Shown here: positions 36,273 to 45,121 of the stretch, in pieces
Layout: each line of letters begins with the position of its first letter
Numbering within the stretch: position 1 is the first letter of the stretch
Position numbers and translations under genes: made by a program
Notes under the pieces: model-generated
Seen by the model: the letters and a program-made list of their open reading frames with translations, nothing else
The model's database searches: none
What the model was told of the DNA's origin: nothing
From: Lachnospiraceae bacterium UBA3401
Lineage (GTDB): Bacteria > Bacillota > Clostridia > Lachnospirales > Lachnospiraceae
Length of the DNA: 64,000 nt
Assembly: GCA_002358575.1 (NCBI GenBank)
Contig: DEPD01000024.1
Span: 849 to 64,848, forward strand
Reading direction: 5' to 3'

Positions 36273-37551
36273 ATTCTTCCATATATCGTAAAAATACTTG
36301 ACTATTCTTGTCTAACTCTAATGACACTTCACCATACTTATCTATCAAAGAACAAATATTGTATAATACTTTCTCTTTGGTAATACCGCACCCCCAAATA
36401 TATTCATTATCCTTTGGAATGAACCAATATTCCGCCGGGTACTTTCCTGATAGCAGCTCAATGAAATGCTTTGCCACAACGCTTGCCTCACAGTTCTGCA
36501 TCACATATTCATATTCAGCCTGACCTATTTCTAACCTACTTTTCTCATCTCCAATTAACCATATAATTTTCTCTTTTAATTCTTCAATCGAACAAAATAC
36601 AGTTGGCGGAATAGGTTCCGGTATATATTCTTTATAACACTCTGAATAATATCCGGCCGTAATAACAGGTATTCTATTTATTGCCGCTTCTGTTCCCAAA
36701 CCAGCCATTGGAGTATCAGAATACAATTCATCAACAACAAGACTTGCCCTCTTTAACTGTTCGAGTACCTTTTCATGCTTCATTCCTGCGATTTCAACGT
36801 ATTCGAAATCATAACCTTCAAATTTAATTTCTTCTATTATTTTTCTAATAATATCTGTTCCCTTATAGGCTTTATTTGAAGGAGCATGTAAAATAACAAT
36901 ATGCTCATTTAGCTGACTGTTTTCTTCTTTAACTCTCTCTTCATAGTCTATAGGAATACCAATTGATTGAAATATCACATACGGTTTTGTATGAAACTGC
37001 GAGGATGCCGGATTGTCTATCAAAGTCATATATTTCTCAATCATTCGAATATTAGCTGCTTTTTCTTTTGTAGCCGCATAAATCCGTTCAATATCTCCAT
37101 CATAAATATCAACACCACAATATGGTGGTCTGGAATCCGAACCGCACAACAACATGTACATTTTTTTATGAAATAATTTCAAAATCTTATACTCTGCTTC
37201 TTGATGTTTCTTTAAATGTCTGCTATATAAAAATAATCCATGTCCAAAAACATAAATGAAAATGTTATATTTGCATATTAATACAATAAAAAGTAATAAA
37301 ATATCTATAGTTTTCAATATTTCATAGTATTCTCTAACATATTTATTAGAAGACGCTCCTCTTTTTTCTACATGCTTTCTAAATCTTCTGAAAATCCTAC
37401 TATTATTGTTACTCTTATTAATGTCTTTAAAAAAGAAATTAGTCATACAATAAAAATCACTATCAATCCCGTTCTGTCTAAATCCATAATTGAGTCGTTC
37501 CATCATCCCAGCAATTTCCTGAGCGCCCAAAAATATTCTATATTTTTTCAT
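36226..37551 (-). CDS. glycosyltransferase, GT4-like
   Basis: A 441-residue GT-B protein. The C-terminal half has HIVILHAPSNKAYKGTDIIRKII and ASLVVDELYSDTPMAGLGTEAAINRIPVIT, typical of the donor domain of GT4-like enzymes. The N-terminal half has a hydrophobic stretch near residues 90-115 that may lie at the membrane surface. Donor and acceptor are unknown. It starts behind TAGGAG. Confidence 0.75.
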   Translation of the reverse strand: MKKYRIFLGAQEIAGMMERLNYGFRQNGIDSDFYCMTNFFFKDINKSNNNSRIFRRFRKHVEKRGASSNKYVREYYEILKTIDILLLFIVLICKYNIFIYVFGHGLFLYSRHLKKHQEAEYKILKLFHKKMYMLLCGSDSRPPYCGVDIYDGDIERIYAATKEKAANIRMIEKYMTLIDNPASSQFHTKPYVIFQSIGIPIDYEERVKEENSQLNEHIVILHAPSNKAYKGTDIIRKIIEEIKFEGYDFEYVEIAGMKHEKVLEQLKRASLVVDELYSDTPMAGLGTEAAINRIPVITAGYYSECYKEYIPEPIPPTVFCSIEELKEKIIWLIGDEKSRLEIGQAEYEYVMQNCEASVVAKHFIELLSGKYPAEYWFIPKDNEYIWGCGITKEKVLYNICSLIDKYGEVSLELDKNSQVFLRYMEEYAKAKRKEWEGRNCE

Positions 37552-37568
37552 GGCTGATCTCCTATTTG

Positions 37569-38318
37569 TTACCTAAAACTATAATCTTTATCGTAGTTTA
37601 TCAAAACGCCCAAATCTTTTCCTTGAAAAACAAACATACTCCCCGCTGCAGCCGCATATGCCCCTGCATCATTAATTACTTTCTCCACGTCACTCTTTTT
37701 TCCTGCCCCGCCATGTGCAATCACCGGCACATTACTATTCTCTGTAATCAATTTTACTAAATTATAATTATATCCAGACCATGTGCCCTCATGATCAATG
37801 TCTGTAATCATAATTTCTCCAACACCACGATTTTGGAGTTCTTTAATCCACTCAATCAGACTTATTTTTTGCTTCTTTTTTGCTGAGCAGGAAAAAAGTC
37901 TGTAATTTAAAAATATATCCTTCTTCACATCTACAGAAGCCACAACACTTTGACTTCCGTATACATTAGCTATCTCTTCTATAATATCTGGATTTTCATA
38001 TAGTACCGAATTTAAAATTATCTTTTCGTATCCTAATGAAAAAATTTCTTTAGCCTGATTAAAATTCTTAATACCACCTCCATACGCAAGAGGCATAAAA
38101 CATTCCCCTGCTATTAGACTAAGTAAATCAAAATCCGGCTCATGTTTTTCAAGCGAAGCACGAATATCTAATATAATCATTTCATCGACTTCCAGCTCGT
38201 TAAAAATCCTACATGTATTTATTGGATCACCTATATATTTGTATTTATTAAATTTTTCTGTTTTCACCAGACTTCCATTCATCAACTGAAGACATGGTAT
38301 TACTCTCTTTTCAAACAT
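37569..38318 (-). CDS. hisF: HisF-like cyclase subunit of a sugar amidination system
   Basis: A 249-residue TIM barrel of the HisF/WbuZ type: KRVIPCLQLMNGSLVKTEKF, YIGDPIN, DEMIILDI, VASVDVK and IAHGGAGKKSDVEK. In glycan loci HisF/HisH homologues supply ammonia to the WbpG-type amidotransferase rather than act in histidine synthesis. The direct run with HisH-like and WbpG-like genes and the lack of any other his gene support that reading. Confidence 0.87.
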   Translation of the reverse strand: MFEKRVIPCLQLMNGSLVKTEKFNKYKYIGDPINTCRIFNELEVDEMIILDIRASLEKHEPDFDLLSLIAGECFMPLAYGGGIKNFNQAKEIFSLGYEKIILNSVLYENPDIIEEIANVYGSQSVVASVDVKKDIFLNYRLFSCSAKKKQKISLIEWIKELQNRGVGEIMITDIDHEGTWSGYNYNLVKLITENSNVPVIAHGGAGKKSDVEKVINDAGAYAAAAGSMFVFQGKDLGVLINYDKDYSFR

Positions 38319-38324
38319 ATTTAC

Positions 38325-38930
38325 CTACATATTAATGAAATTTTTTAAAAGCTTCATGCCATATTTATGACTCTTCTCTGGATGAAACTGTACACCCAAA
38401 ATATTACCATCACATATACCTGAAGCAAATGAAACACCATAATCTGTTTCAAACATAATATTTAAAGAACTGTCCGGACATGCATAATAGGAATGTACAA
38501 AATAAAATCGGTCTGTCTCATTCAATTCATTTGTAATTCCGTTATCAATTTTTACACTGATATTATTCCACCCCATATGAGGTACACATATATTCATGTC
38601 TTCCGAAAATCTATTTACCGTTCCCTTAATCCAGCCTAACCCTTCGCAACTTCCTTCTTCACTATATTCAAGCATAAGCTGCATTCCTAGGCAAATCCCA
38701 AGAATAGGCTTTTTATCTTTCAATACTGCATAATCTAATACTTTTTTTAACCCACTTTTTTTTATTTCATTCATTCCATAGTCAAATTTTCCAACACCAG
38801 GCAATATCAATTTACTACATTGGTCAATTTCATGTGGATTACTCGTAATAACCGATTCCTCACCCAAATATTTAAGCATATTTTTTATTGCCGCTAAGTT
38901 TCCTACGCCATAATTTATTATTCCTACCAT
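38325..38930 (-). CDS. hisH: HisH-like glutaminase subunit of a sugar amidination system
   Basis: A 201-residue class I glutamine amidotransferase: PGVGKFDYGM, nucleophile loop GICLGMQLML with Cys, and GVQFHPEKS with the His-Glu pair. It hydrolyses glutamine and channels ammonia to its partner. It overlaps or abuts its neighbours within 10 bp on both sides. Confidence 0.9.
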   Translation of the reverse strand: MVGIINYGVGNLAAIKNMLKYLGEESVITSNPHEIDQCSKLILPGVGKFDYGMNEIKKSGLKKVLDYAVLKDKKPILGICLGMQLMLEYSEEGSCEGLGWIKGTVNRFSEDMNICVPHMGWNNISVKIDNGITNELNETDRFYFVHSYYACPDSSLNIMFETDYGVSFASGICDGNILGVQFHPEKSHKYGMKLLKNFINM

Positions 38931-38939
38931 GTTTTACAC

Positions 38940-40100
38940 CTATTTTGTATATTTTAAATAAAAGCTCATCGGAACCAAATTTTTCTTAGCCATTATATAA
39001 AATAGAGGCCTCAATAACTTAAATAATTTTTTGTATGTTTTATAATCTGTATATCTTTTATTTGGTCTATTCATCAATTCCTCAAATTCTTCATCGGAAA
39101 GTTTTAATCTATCCTTAAAATACTCCAATAAACCTACTTCCATAACAGGTTCTGTTTCATAATACCTATGAATCGCCTCATCACGCTCCATAATTTTTGA
39201 TCTGGCAGCCGCCGCAAGTGATAAATTTCGCAGATCCAAATTAAATTTATTAACATCATAATAGCAATGTACAAACGCCGCTAGTCTGTTTTCTAAATGA
39301 TGTCCTCCATAATATTTCCAATCAAATTCTCTCTGTAAATACTCCCTTGCTTCTTCTTTAGAATATCCTATATACCACAAAGGTCTAATCTTCTTAATAC
39401 TTTTAAACAATGTCCACTTCATGAAATGTGAAAAACTCATCAGCGGATATGTTTTCATCGGTAGTTTGCCAAATTGTTTATGAATAGTTTTTATGTATTT
39501 CCCATCAAAATAAGTGGTACTTAATGGAGAAATCCCTTCTGTAACAAAAGAATGTCCCTCAAACACGTATTTAACATGATACTTTGCTGCAACCCTATAC
39601 ATAACCTCTGCTAATGCTAAATCCGTCGCAGCATCCAATTCAGGCACACTGGCTTTCAAGAATGCAAGAAAAATATCGTCAGCTTCCTTATTGTCAACTA
39701 CATATGTATATAAATCTACATTCAATTTGTCCAAGACTTTCTTAATATTTTCTGTTGCAATTGCCGTATTCCATGTATTGTCATAATGAACTGCTAAAGG
39801 ACGAAGTCCCCACTCAACCATTTTGGCAACCATATATGAAGAATCCGTTCCACCCGATACGCCCACGATACAATCATATTTCTTATTTTTGCCTTCTTTT
39901 TTTACTTGTTCAATGATGTTTTTTAACTGTTCTTCACCTTTTGTCGTTCCGGTACCATATTCCTGCACTAGATTGTCCATGGTATGGCAATAATTACAAA
40001 CACCTTCTTCATCGAATGAAATCCCCGCTACTTCTTCGCTATATATACACCTTGAACATATCTGTATTTTTCTCCCTTTATAGTTTATATAACTTTTCAT
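38940..40100 (-). CDS. wbpG: N-acetyl sugar amidotransferase (WbpG family)
   Basis: This enzyme converts an N-acetyl group on a nucleotide sugar to an acetamidino group, using ammonia from HisH/HisF. It has paired cysteine zinc motifs near the N-terminus (CSRCIYSEE and CNYCHTMDN) and the PP-loop VGVSGGTDSSYM (near residue 80). Length (386 aa) is typical. A TTG at 40124 extends the frame, but ATG 40100 matches the family start. It heads the wbpG-hisH-hisF trio. Confidence 0.87.
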   Translation of the reverse strand: MKSYINYKGRKIQICSRCIYSEEVAGISFDEEGVCNYCHTMDNLVQEYGTGTTKGEEQLKNIIEQVKKEGKNKKYDCIVGVSGGTDSSYMVAKMVEWGLRPLAVHYDNTWNTAIATENIKKVLDKLNVDLYTYVVDNKEADDIFLAFLKASVPELDAATDLALAEVMYRVAAKYHVKYVFEGHSFVTEGISPLSTTYFDGKYIKTIHKQFGKLPMKTYPLMSFSHFMKWTLFKSIKKIRPLWYIGYSKEEAREYLQREFDWKYYGGHHLENRLAAFVHCYYDVNKFNLDLRNLSLAAAARSKIMERDEAIHRYYETEPVMEVGLLEYFKDRLKLSDEEFEELMNRPNKRYTDYKTYKKLFKLLRPLFYIMAKKNLVPMSFYLKYTK

Positions 40101-40148
40101 ATATCCAACTCTCTCTATTTGCAATTGATTAATTATTAACTTAATAAC

Positions 40149-41294
40149 CTATTTTAATAAACACGATTCCAGAACATTGCATATTATATCCATTTCTTCA
40201 TTTTTCATAATTGGGTAAATAGGCAATGTGATTGATGAATCCTCGCAAAATTCCGCTACAGGATAAGCGCCATCAGATAAACAATATTTCCCTTTATTAA
40301 ATTCGGTCCTTGTAATCGCTATGGTACCTGGTCTTGACTGAATTCCCTGTTCCTGCATTTCTGACATAATCCGATTTCTCATTTTGCTGTCTCCGGATTT
40401 TATCAAAATGACAAATGACTGATATGTATGCCCAAATTCCTGTGGAACTACAGGCAAAATAATCTCTGTATTCCCTATAAGTTTTTCTATATAATAGTCA
40501 GCGCACCTTTTCCTATCCTCCAGTAATATGTGCAACTTCCCAAACTGTGCCACTCCCACTGCCGCCTGAATATCCGACAAACGCAAATTGTATCCCAATT
40601 CATCATAAATTCCCATATAATAGGGTTTTCCGGCGTCTTCCCCTCTTCTGACCGGGTTCGCCCCATGATTTTTAAATTGCAACATTTTATGATACAATGT
40701 TTTATTGTTCGTGGAACACATACCTCCTTCGCCTGTTGTGATCGCTTTTCTCGGATGGAATGAGAAGCACCCTATATCGCCTATGCTTCCAACCTTTTTC
40801 CCTTTATAAGTGGTTCCGATTGCACATGCGCAGTCCTCCACTACATACAAGTTGTGTTTTCCGGCAATCTCCATAATCTCGTCCATCTTCGCCGGACAGC
40901 CAAACAAATGCACTGCTATAATTGCTTTTGTCCTTGGAGTAATTGCTTCCTCAATTTTGACCGGATCAATATTCATCGTTTCCTTTTCAACATCCACAAA
41001 TCTGACGTCAGCGCCTACATACTCAACGCAACTAGCCGATGTAATCCATGTAAACGCCGGAACAATCACTTCATCTCCGGAATGTATTCCTAAAGCAAGC
41101 ATTGCGATATGTAATGCTGCCGTACACGAAGATACGGAAACTGCATACTGACAAGGATGTTCTTCACGAAACATTCCTTCAAACCTTTCTGTCATAGGCC
41201 CCTGGGTCACCCATCCTGAATCCAGGCATTCTTTAAAAACTTTTATTTCATCATCATCAAAATATGGTCTGGTTATTGGTATCATATTTTTCAT
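40149..41294 (-). CDS. DegT/DnrJ/EryC1/StrS-family sugar aminotransferase
   Basis: A PLP enzyme that aminates a keto-sugar nucleotide. The N-terminus ITRPYFDDDEIKVFKECLDSGWVTQGP and SSCTAALHIAMLALGI, VEDCACAIG and the PLP-lysine segment FHPRKAITTGEGG are typical. It is a second aminotransferase of the island, distinct from the WbpE-like one, so a further amino sugar (for example a 4-amino-4,6-dideoxy sugar) may be made. No matching 4,6-dehydratase is seen in the window. Confidence 0.88.
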   Translation of the reverse strand: MKNMIPITRPYFDDDEIKVFKECLDSGWVTQGPMTERFEGMFREEHPCQYAVSVSSCTAALHIAMLALGIHSGDEVIVPAFTWITSASCVEYVGADVRFVDVEKETMNIDPVKIEEAITPRTKAIIAVHLFGCPAKMDEIMEIAGKHNLYVVEDCACAIGTTYKGKKVGSIGDIGCFSFHPRKAITTGEGGMCSTNNKTLYHKMLQFKNHGANPVRRGEDAGKPYYMGIYDELGYNLRLSDIQAAVGVAQFGKLHILLEDRKRCADYYIEKLIGNTEIILPVVPQEFGHTYQSFVILIKSGDSKMRNRIMSEMQEQGIQSRPGTIAITRTEFNKGKYCLSDGAYPVAEFCEDSSITLPIYPIMKNEEMDIICNVLESCLLK

Positions 41295-41343
41295 ACTACA
41301 GCACCTCTCATTTACTAAATCACGCCTGCTTTACGCACTCCCC

Positions 41344-42432
41344 TTAAGAGATTTTACTATACTCTAATGTATCCATAAACTCCTGACTAATATAGCATTC
41401 CGAAAGACCTCTTGCTATATATCCGGATTTATATATGAAATCCGGTTCAATTGCTTCTCCAAGAATTTTTTCTCTTATCAAAATATCCGGTTCATTATAC
41501 CCAACCATAGCCCTTAATGAAGAAGTTCCCGAAATTCTGGGATTAATCTCAAATACATACATCTGCCCGTTATGAACTCTGCATTGGATGTTTAAAGCTG
41601 CGGTACAACCCAATTTCCTAGCAATTTCCCGACAGGGTTTTGTTACCTCTTCAAATCTCCCAATCTCCCCTTGGGAAACACCACTGCTGATTGCTAATAC
41701 ATCTCCTAAATCTTTCCTGCCTGTCCGATTCGCTACACGTGTTTTATTTGATAAACCTGATAAAATATTCTTTTTAACCGCAATAGAATTAATATATTCC
41801 CCTGATGAAGCATGTAATACCCCTACCGTATACTCATTATCCACTCTTCCTACATATTCCTGCACTAAAAACTGATTATATATTTGCAATAAATATCTCC
41901 CAAATAGCACCAATTCCTCCTTATTTTGTACTATAAAAGTATTTACTGATCCCCCCCCTCCAACAGATGGTTTCAAAACAACCGGAAAAATATCTATTTT
42001 TTGCAAGTCAGCTTCTTCCTTGACTTCCCAGTATTTCTGAATTGCAAATCCATTTTTCTGAAGAAACTGCATCGTTAAATACTTGTCCATACATGTTTCA
42101 ATAACTGTTTCCGAATTAAATGGAATAAAAATTCCCTCGTCAATAAAAAGCTGTCTATTTTTGCTTAAAACCTTCATCTCAGGCTCAGAACCGTGAAACA
42201 ACACCTGCACATTATTTTCTTTGCATATGTGCAATATATCATCAACATATTGCGGGGATGTCGCTGCCGGCACCAGGTATGCTTTGTCTACCTTAGACAA
42301 TCCCATACTATTTCTATTCATATCACATCCAATAATATCATACTCAAGAGAAGATATTTTCAAGCATTTCAAAATCTGTTCGCCTACTCCGCCACCTCCG
42401 ATTCCAGTGATCATTACATTAATTCTGGACAT
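41344..42432 (-). CDS. ATP-grasp ligase (carbamoyl-phosphate synthase-like)
   Basis: The N-terminal segment INVMITGIGGGGVGEQILKCL is a pre-ATP-grasp Rossmann fold; FPVVLKPSVGGGGSV and MYVFEINPRISG are the ATP-grasp lysine and metal-binding motifs. Such enzymes join a carboxylate to an amine through an acyl phosphate. In a uronic-acid glycan locus, amide formation on a sugar carboxylate is a plausible role but not shown. An AGGA site supports the start at 42432, overlapping the upstream gene by 19 bp. Confidence 0.75.
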   Translation of the reverse strand: MSRINVMITGIGGGGVGEQILKCLKISSLEYDIIGCDMNRNSMGLSKVDKAYLVPAATSPQYVDDILHICKENNVQVLFHGSEPEMKVLSKNRQLFIDEGIFIPFNSETVIETCMDKYLTMQFLQKNGFAIQKYWEVKEEADLQKIDIFPVVLKPSVGGGGSVNTFIVQNKEELVLFGRYLLQIYNQFLVQEYVGRVDNEYTVGVLHASSGEYINSIAVKKNILSGLSNKTRVANRTGRKDLGDVLAISSGVSQGEIGRFEEVTKPCREIARKLGCTAALNIQCRVHNGQMYVFEINPRISGTSSLRAMVGYNEPDILIREKILGEAIEPDFIYKSGYIARGLSECYISQEFMDTLEYSKIS

Positions 42433-43112
42433 ATCTGTTTTCCTTTCCTCATTAAACATTTATAAACTGCCGGATGGGCATCTTTTCTCATTACCGTTTC
42501 CAGTTCTTTCTCATTAACCAAAACCCTATGAACCACTACTTTATCCGTTTGAGTATCAAAGATTACAAAGCTTGGAGCATTTCCGACATCACGTGGCAGA
42601 CCGGATGCCCCTACATTAACATATGTCGTTGTTCCAGCCTTTTTGATATATGGATAATGAGTGTGTCCCATAAATATATAGTCATATTGACACTCAGTCC
42701 AATTAAATGATTGGTCATCCGCATAAAGATACCCATTTAATGGGTTATCCGGCCGACCATGAACATACAAAATCTTCTTACCATCCATCTCTTCATAATA
42801 TGAAGGTCTAAGGCTTTTAAGATACATAAAATTACTATTACTTACATTTTGTTCGTCGATTTTTAATCTATATATTTCCTCTTTATCTGCATTATATGGA
42901 ATTTCACCCAATAGCATTGCTTCATGATTTCCCAGTAATACATGCGAATCCAATTTCCTTAATATATCTAAAATGATATTACCTTCGCACATGTATCCAA
43001 AGCAATCTCCCAAAAAAACAATCTTCTCTGGACTATACTCTTGCATTTTTTTCATGCATTTTTGAAAATAAATAAGATTCCCATGTGCATCTGATAATAT
43101 CGCTATTTTCAT
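42414..43112 (-). CDS. calcineurin-like metallophosphoesterase
   Basis: The motifs SDAHGN, FLGDCFGY, LLGNHE, and HTHYP.. near YIFMGHTHYPY are the five-part metallophosphoesterase signature. The 232-residue protein is of the YfcE/MJ0936 type. Its start overlaps the stop of the upstream SDR-methyltransferase gene as ATGA. A phosphodiester or nucleotide substrate is expected; the specific role here is unknown. Confidence 0.85.
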   Translation of the reverse strand: MKIAILSDAHGNLIYFQKCMKKMQEYSPEKIVFLGDCFGYMCEGNIILDILRKLDSHVLLGNHEAMLLGEIPYNADKEEIYRLKIDEQNVSNSNFMYLKSLRPSYYEEMDGKKILYVHGRPDNPLNGYLYADDQSFNWTECQYDYIFMGHTHYPYIKKAGTTTYVNVGASGLPRDVGNAPSFVIFDTQTDKVVVHRVLVNEKELETVMRKDAHPAVYKCLMRKGKQICPELM

Positions 43113-45121
43113 CTAAACAACTCCTCTAGCAATACAATTTTACATTCAATCCCACTTTTCAATATCTTTTCTTTAATTGTTGAACCAAAGGTAAATGATG
43201 TTACTATCATAACATCCACTGGATTCCTCACAAAGTCCTCAAAATTTTCAATCCCAATGTCTATACCCGGAAAATATTTCCCATATAAATTTGCATTATC
43301 ATCAAAAAACCTTATCTGCTTAGGTACTTTTTCATAACAAATTGATAGGAAATTTATTATTCTTCCCGGAACATATATCCCCAAACTCTGGCTTTGCATA
43401 ACAGATTCAATGTAGTTAAATATTTTTTCTTTTGACCTTTCTACCTTATCAATATAGGCCGACAATGTATCTCTCTCAGAAGCGAGAACAATCTTATCAT
43501 CTCCCACCTCATCAAAAAAAGCATATAATGCCCCCGCAAATTCAGAGCGAACTACATTACCCGATAATCCATTATTGGCTGCTAAAGCCTCTAACGTATC
43601 CTTTGTAAAATAATTCCAATGTTCGTGAACCAATAAAGATATGTCTCCTGCCTGTATATACGGCTCACAATCAGGAACTGCCAAAATGATTTTACCATTT
43701 TTACTTAAGACGCTTTTGATATCACGCAAAAAGCCTCCAGCATCCTGCATATGCTCCAATACAGCATAAAAAACAACAATATCATATTTTTCCGTTATCT
43801 CTGACGGATTAAAAAAACTATTAATGACGGGTACTCCATACTTTTTACTTCCCTCTATTCCATGCTCTCCCGGCTCTACACCCAGCACTTCTGCTCCCAG
43901 CTTTTTCAACTCATACAGCAAATATCCTGTTCCACATCCAATTTCTAAAATCTTTCTATTTGCAATATTTTTTTCATTTTTGCATATATATTGTATAAAG
44001 TCATCTGCATAGCGTTTTCCTATTCCGTTATCATCCATTAACCCAGTAATCTCTGAGCCCTTTTGATAAGCCAAATTCAGATAACTCTGCACCATTTCAT
44101 TGGGTACCTGCCTAATCAATCCATCTTCACCCTGCATTAACATAAAACAAAGCTTATTGGGTAAATCTATCGGATTAGATGGCGTCGTCAAGGCAACATA
44201 ATAAAAAGGGATCTCTCCAACATTATATTCCTCTCTCCCGTTCCTTTTCATACTTTTCATCCAATGTCTTATCCCATCATCTAATTCTATCTGCGGTGTC
44301 CACCCTATTAACTCCTCAGCTAACCGTATATCTATATTAACTCGCACATTTTCTTGCGGATCTATATTATTTCCTGCACATACTTCCGAATCTGTAAAAA
44401 ATTCTTCTTTTCCTATTTTCACCACTAAGTTAGCCAATTCTTTCATAGATATGGCATTCTTTGATGCTATATTAAAAATACCATTTTCATTACCCTCAAT
44501 ACTCTTCAAGACCGCTCGTGCAATATCTCTTACATCAATAAAATTTTGCGTCCTTGCACCACTTCCAAAATAATATAACTTTTCCCGGCAATAAACCGCT
44601 TCAATAAATCGCTTCATAACTGCCATTATCTCTTGCCGTGGACCATACGGGGAAGAAATTCGCAGTATACAATACGAAGCACATTCATCCTCTATTTTTA
44701 TTTCAGAATTTCTTTTTTCAGATTTATAACCAGTATCTATATTTAATGTTGTTTGTTCAGTTAACAATATATTGCTTTCATACCCATATACAGCAGCTGT
44801 AGAGACAAAAATTAATCTACATTTATGTTTTACACAATATGCAATTATATTATCATCAATACATCTATTCACATATGCCACTTGCTCATCGCTATGTACA
44901 CCATCGGGAATAATTGCCGCGCAATGAACAATATAATCAAAATTTACTTTAAGAGATTCCACGCTATTTTTTTGCAGATCAATCTGTATAATATTCTTCA
45001 ATCCGTCAATGTTTTTTCTATGTACCGTCGAAAAAACCTCGTATTTCGGATTAACGTCCAATAATTTTGCCACATCATATCCAACCAGACCGCCCACACC
45101 TGTTACCAATATTTTTTTCAT
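43109..45121 (-). CDS. SDR epimerase/dehydratase fused to a SAM methyltransferase with a C-terminal Rossmann-like module
   Basis: Residues 1-290 form an extended SDR nucleotide-sugar epimerase/dehydratase (ILVTGVGGLVGYDVAKLL, FVSTAAVYG, YKSEK as the YxxxK pair, NFIDVRDIARAV). Residues about 390-560 are a class I methyltransferase (ILEIGCGTGYLLYELKKLG, AVLEHMQDAGGF, HEHWNYF). The last 110 residues (GIYVPGRIINFLSICYE, RFFDDN) look like the Rossmann-like domain of sugar C-methyltransferases. The fusion could epimerise or dehydrate and methylate the same sugar. The start overlaps asnB by 47 bp with a strong AGGGG site. Confidence 0.8.
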   Translation of the reverse strand: MKKILVTGVGGLVGYDVAKLLDVNPKYEVFSTVHRKNIDGLKNIIQIDLQKNSVESLKVNFDYIVHCAAIIPDGVHSDEQVAYVNRCIDDNIIAYCVKHKCRLIFVSTAAVYGYESNILLTEQTTLNIDTGYKSEKRNSEIKIEDECASYCILRISSPYGPRQEIMAVMKRFIEAVYCREKLYYFGSGARTQNFIDVRDIARAVLKSIEGNENGIFNIASKNAISMKELANLVVKIGKEEFFTDSEVCAGNNIDPQENVRVNIDIRLAEELIGWTPQIELDDGIRHWMKSMKRNGREEYNVGEIPFYYVALTTPSNPIDLPNKLCFMLMQGEDGLIRQVPNEMVQSYLNLAYQKGSEITGLMDDNGIGKRYADDFIQYICKNEKNIANRKILEIGCGTGYLLYELKKLGAEVLGVEPGEHGIEGSKKYGVPVINSFFNPSEITEKYDIVVFYAVLEHMQDAGGFLRDIKSVLSKNGKIILAVPDCEPYIQAGDISLLVHEHWNYFTKDTLEALAANNGLSGNVVRSEFAGALYAFFDEVGDDKIVLASERDTLSAYIDKVERSKEKIFNYIESVMQSQSLGIYVPGRIINFLSICYEKVPKQIRFFDDNANLYGKYFPGIDIGIENFEDFVRNPVDVMIVTSFTFGSTIKEKILKSGIECKIVLLEELFR

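Noticed and set aside
37569..38930. hisF and hisH as histidine biosynthesis genes
   Set aside because: No other his gene is near and they directly follow a WbpG-type amidotransferase gene, the normal setting for sugar amidination.
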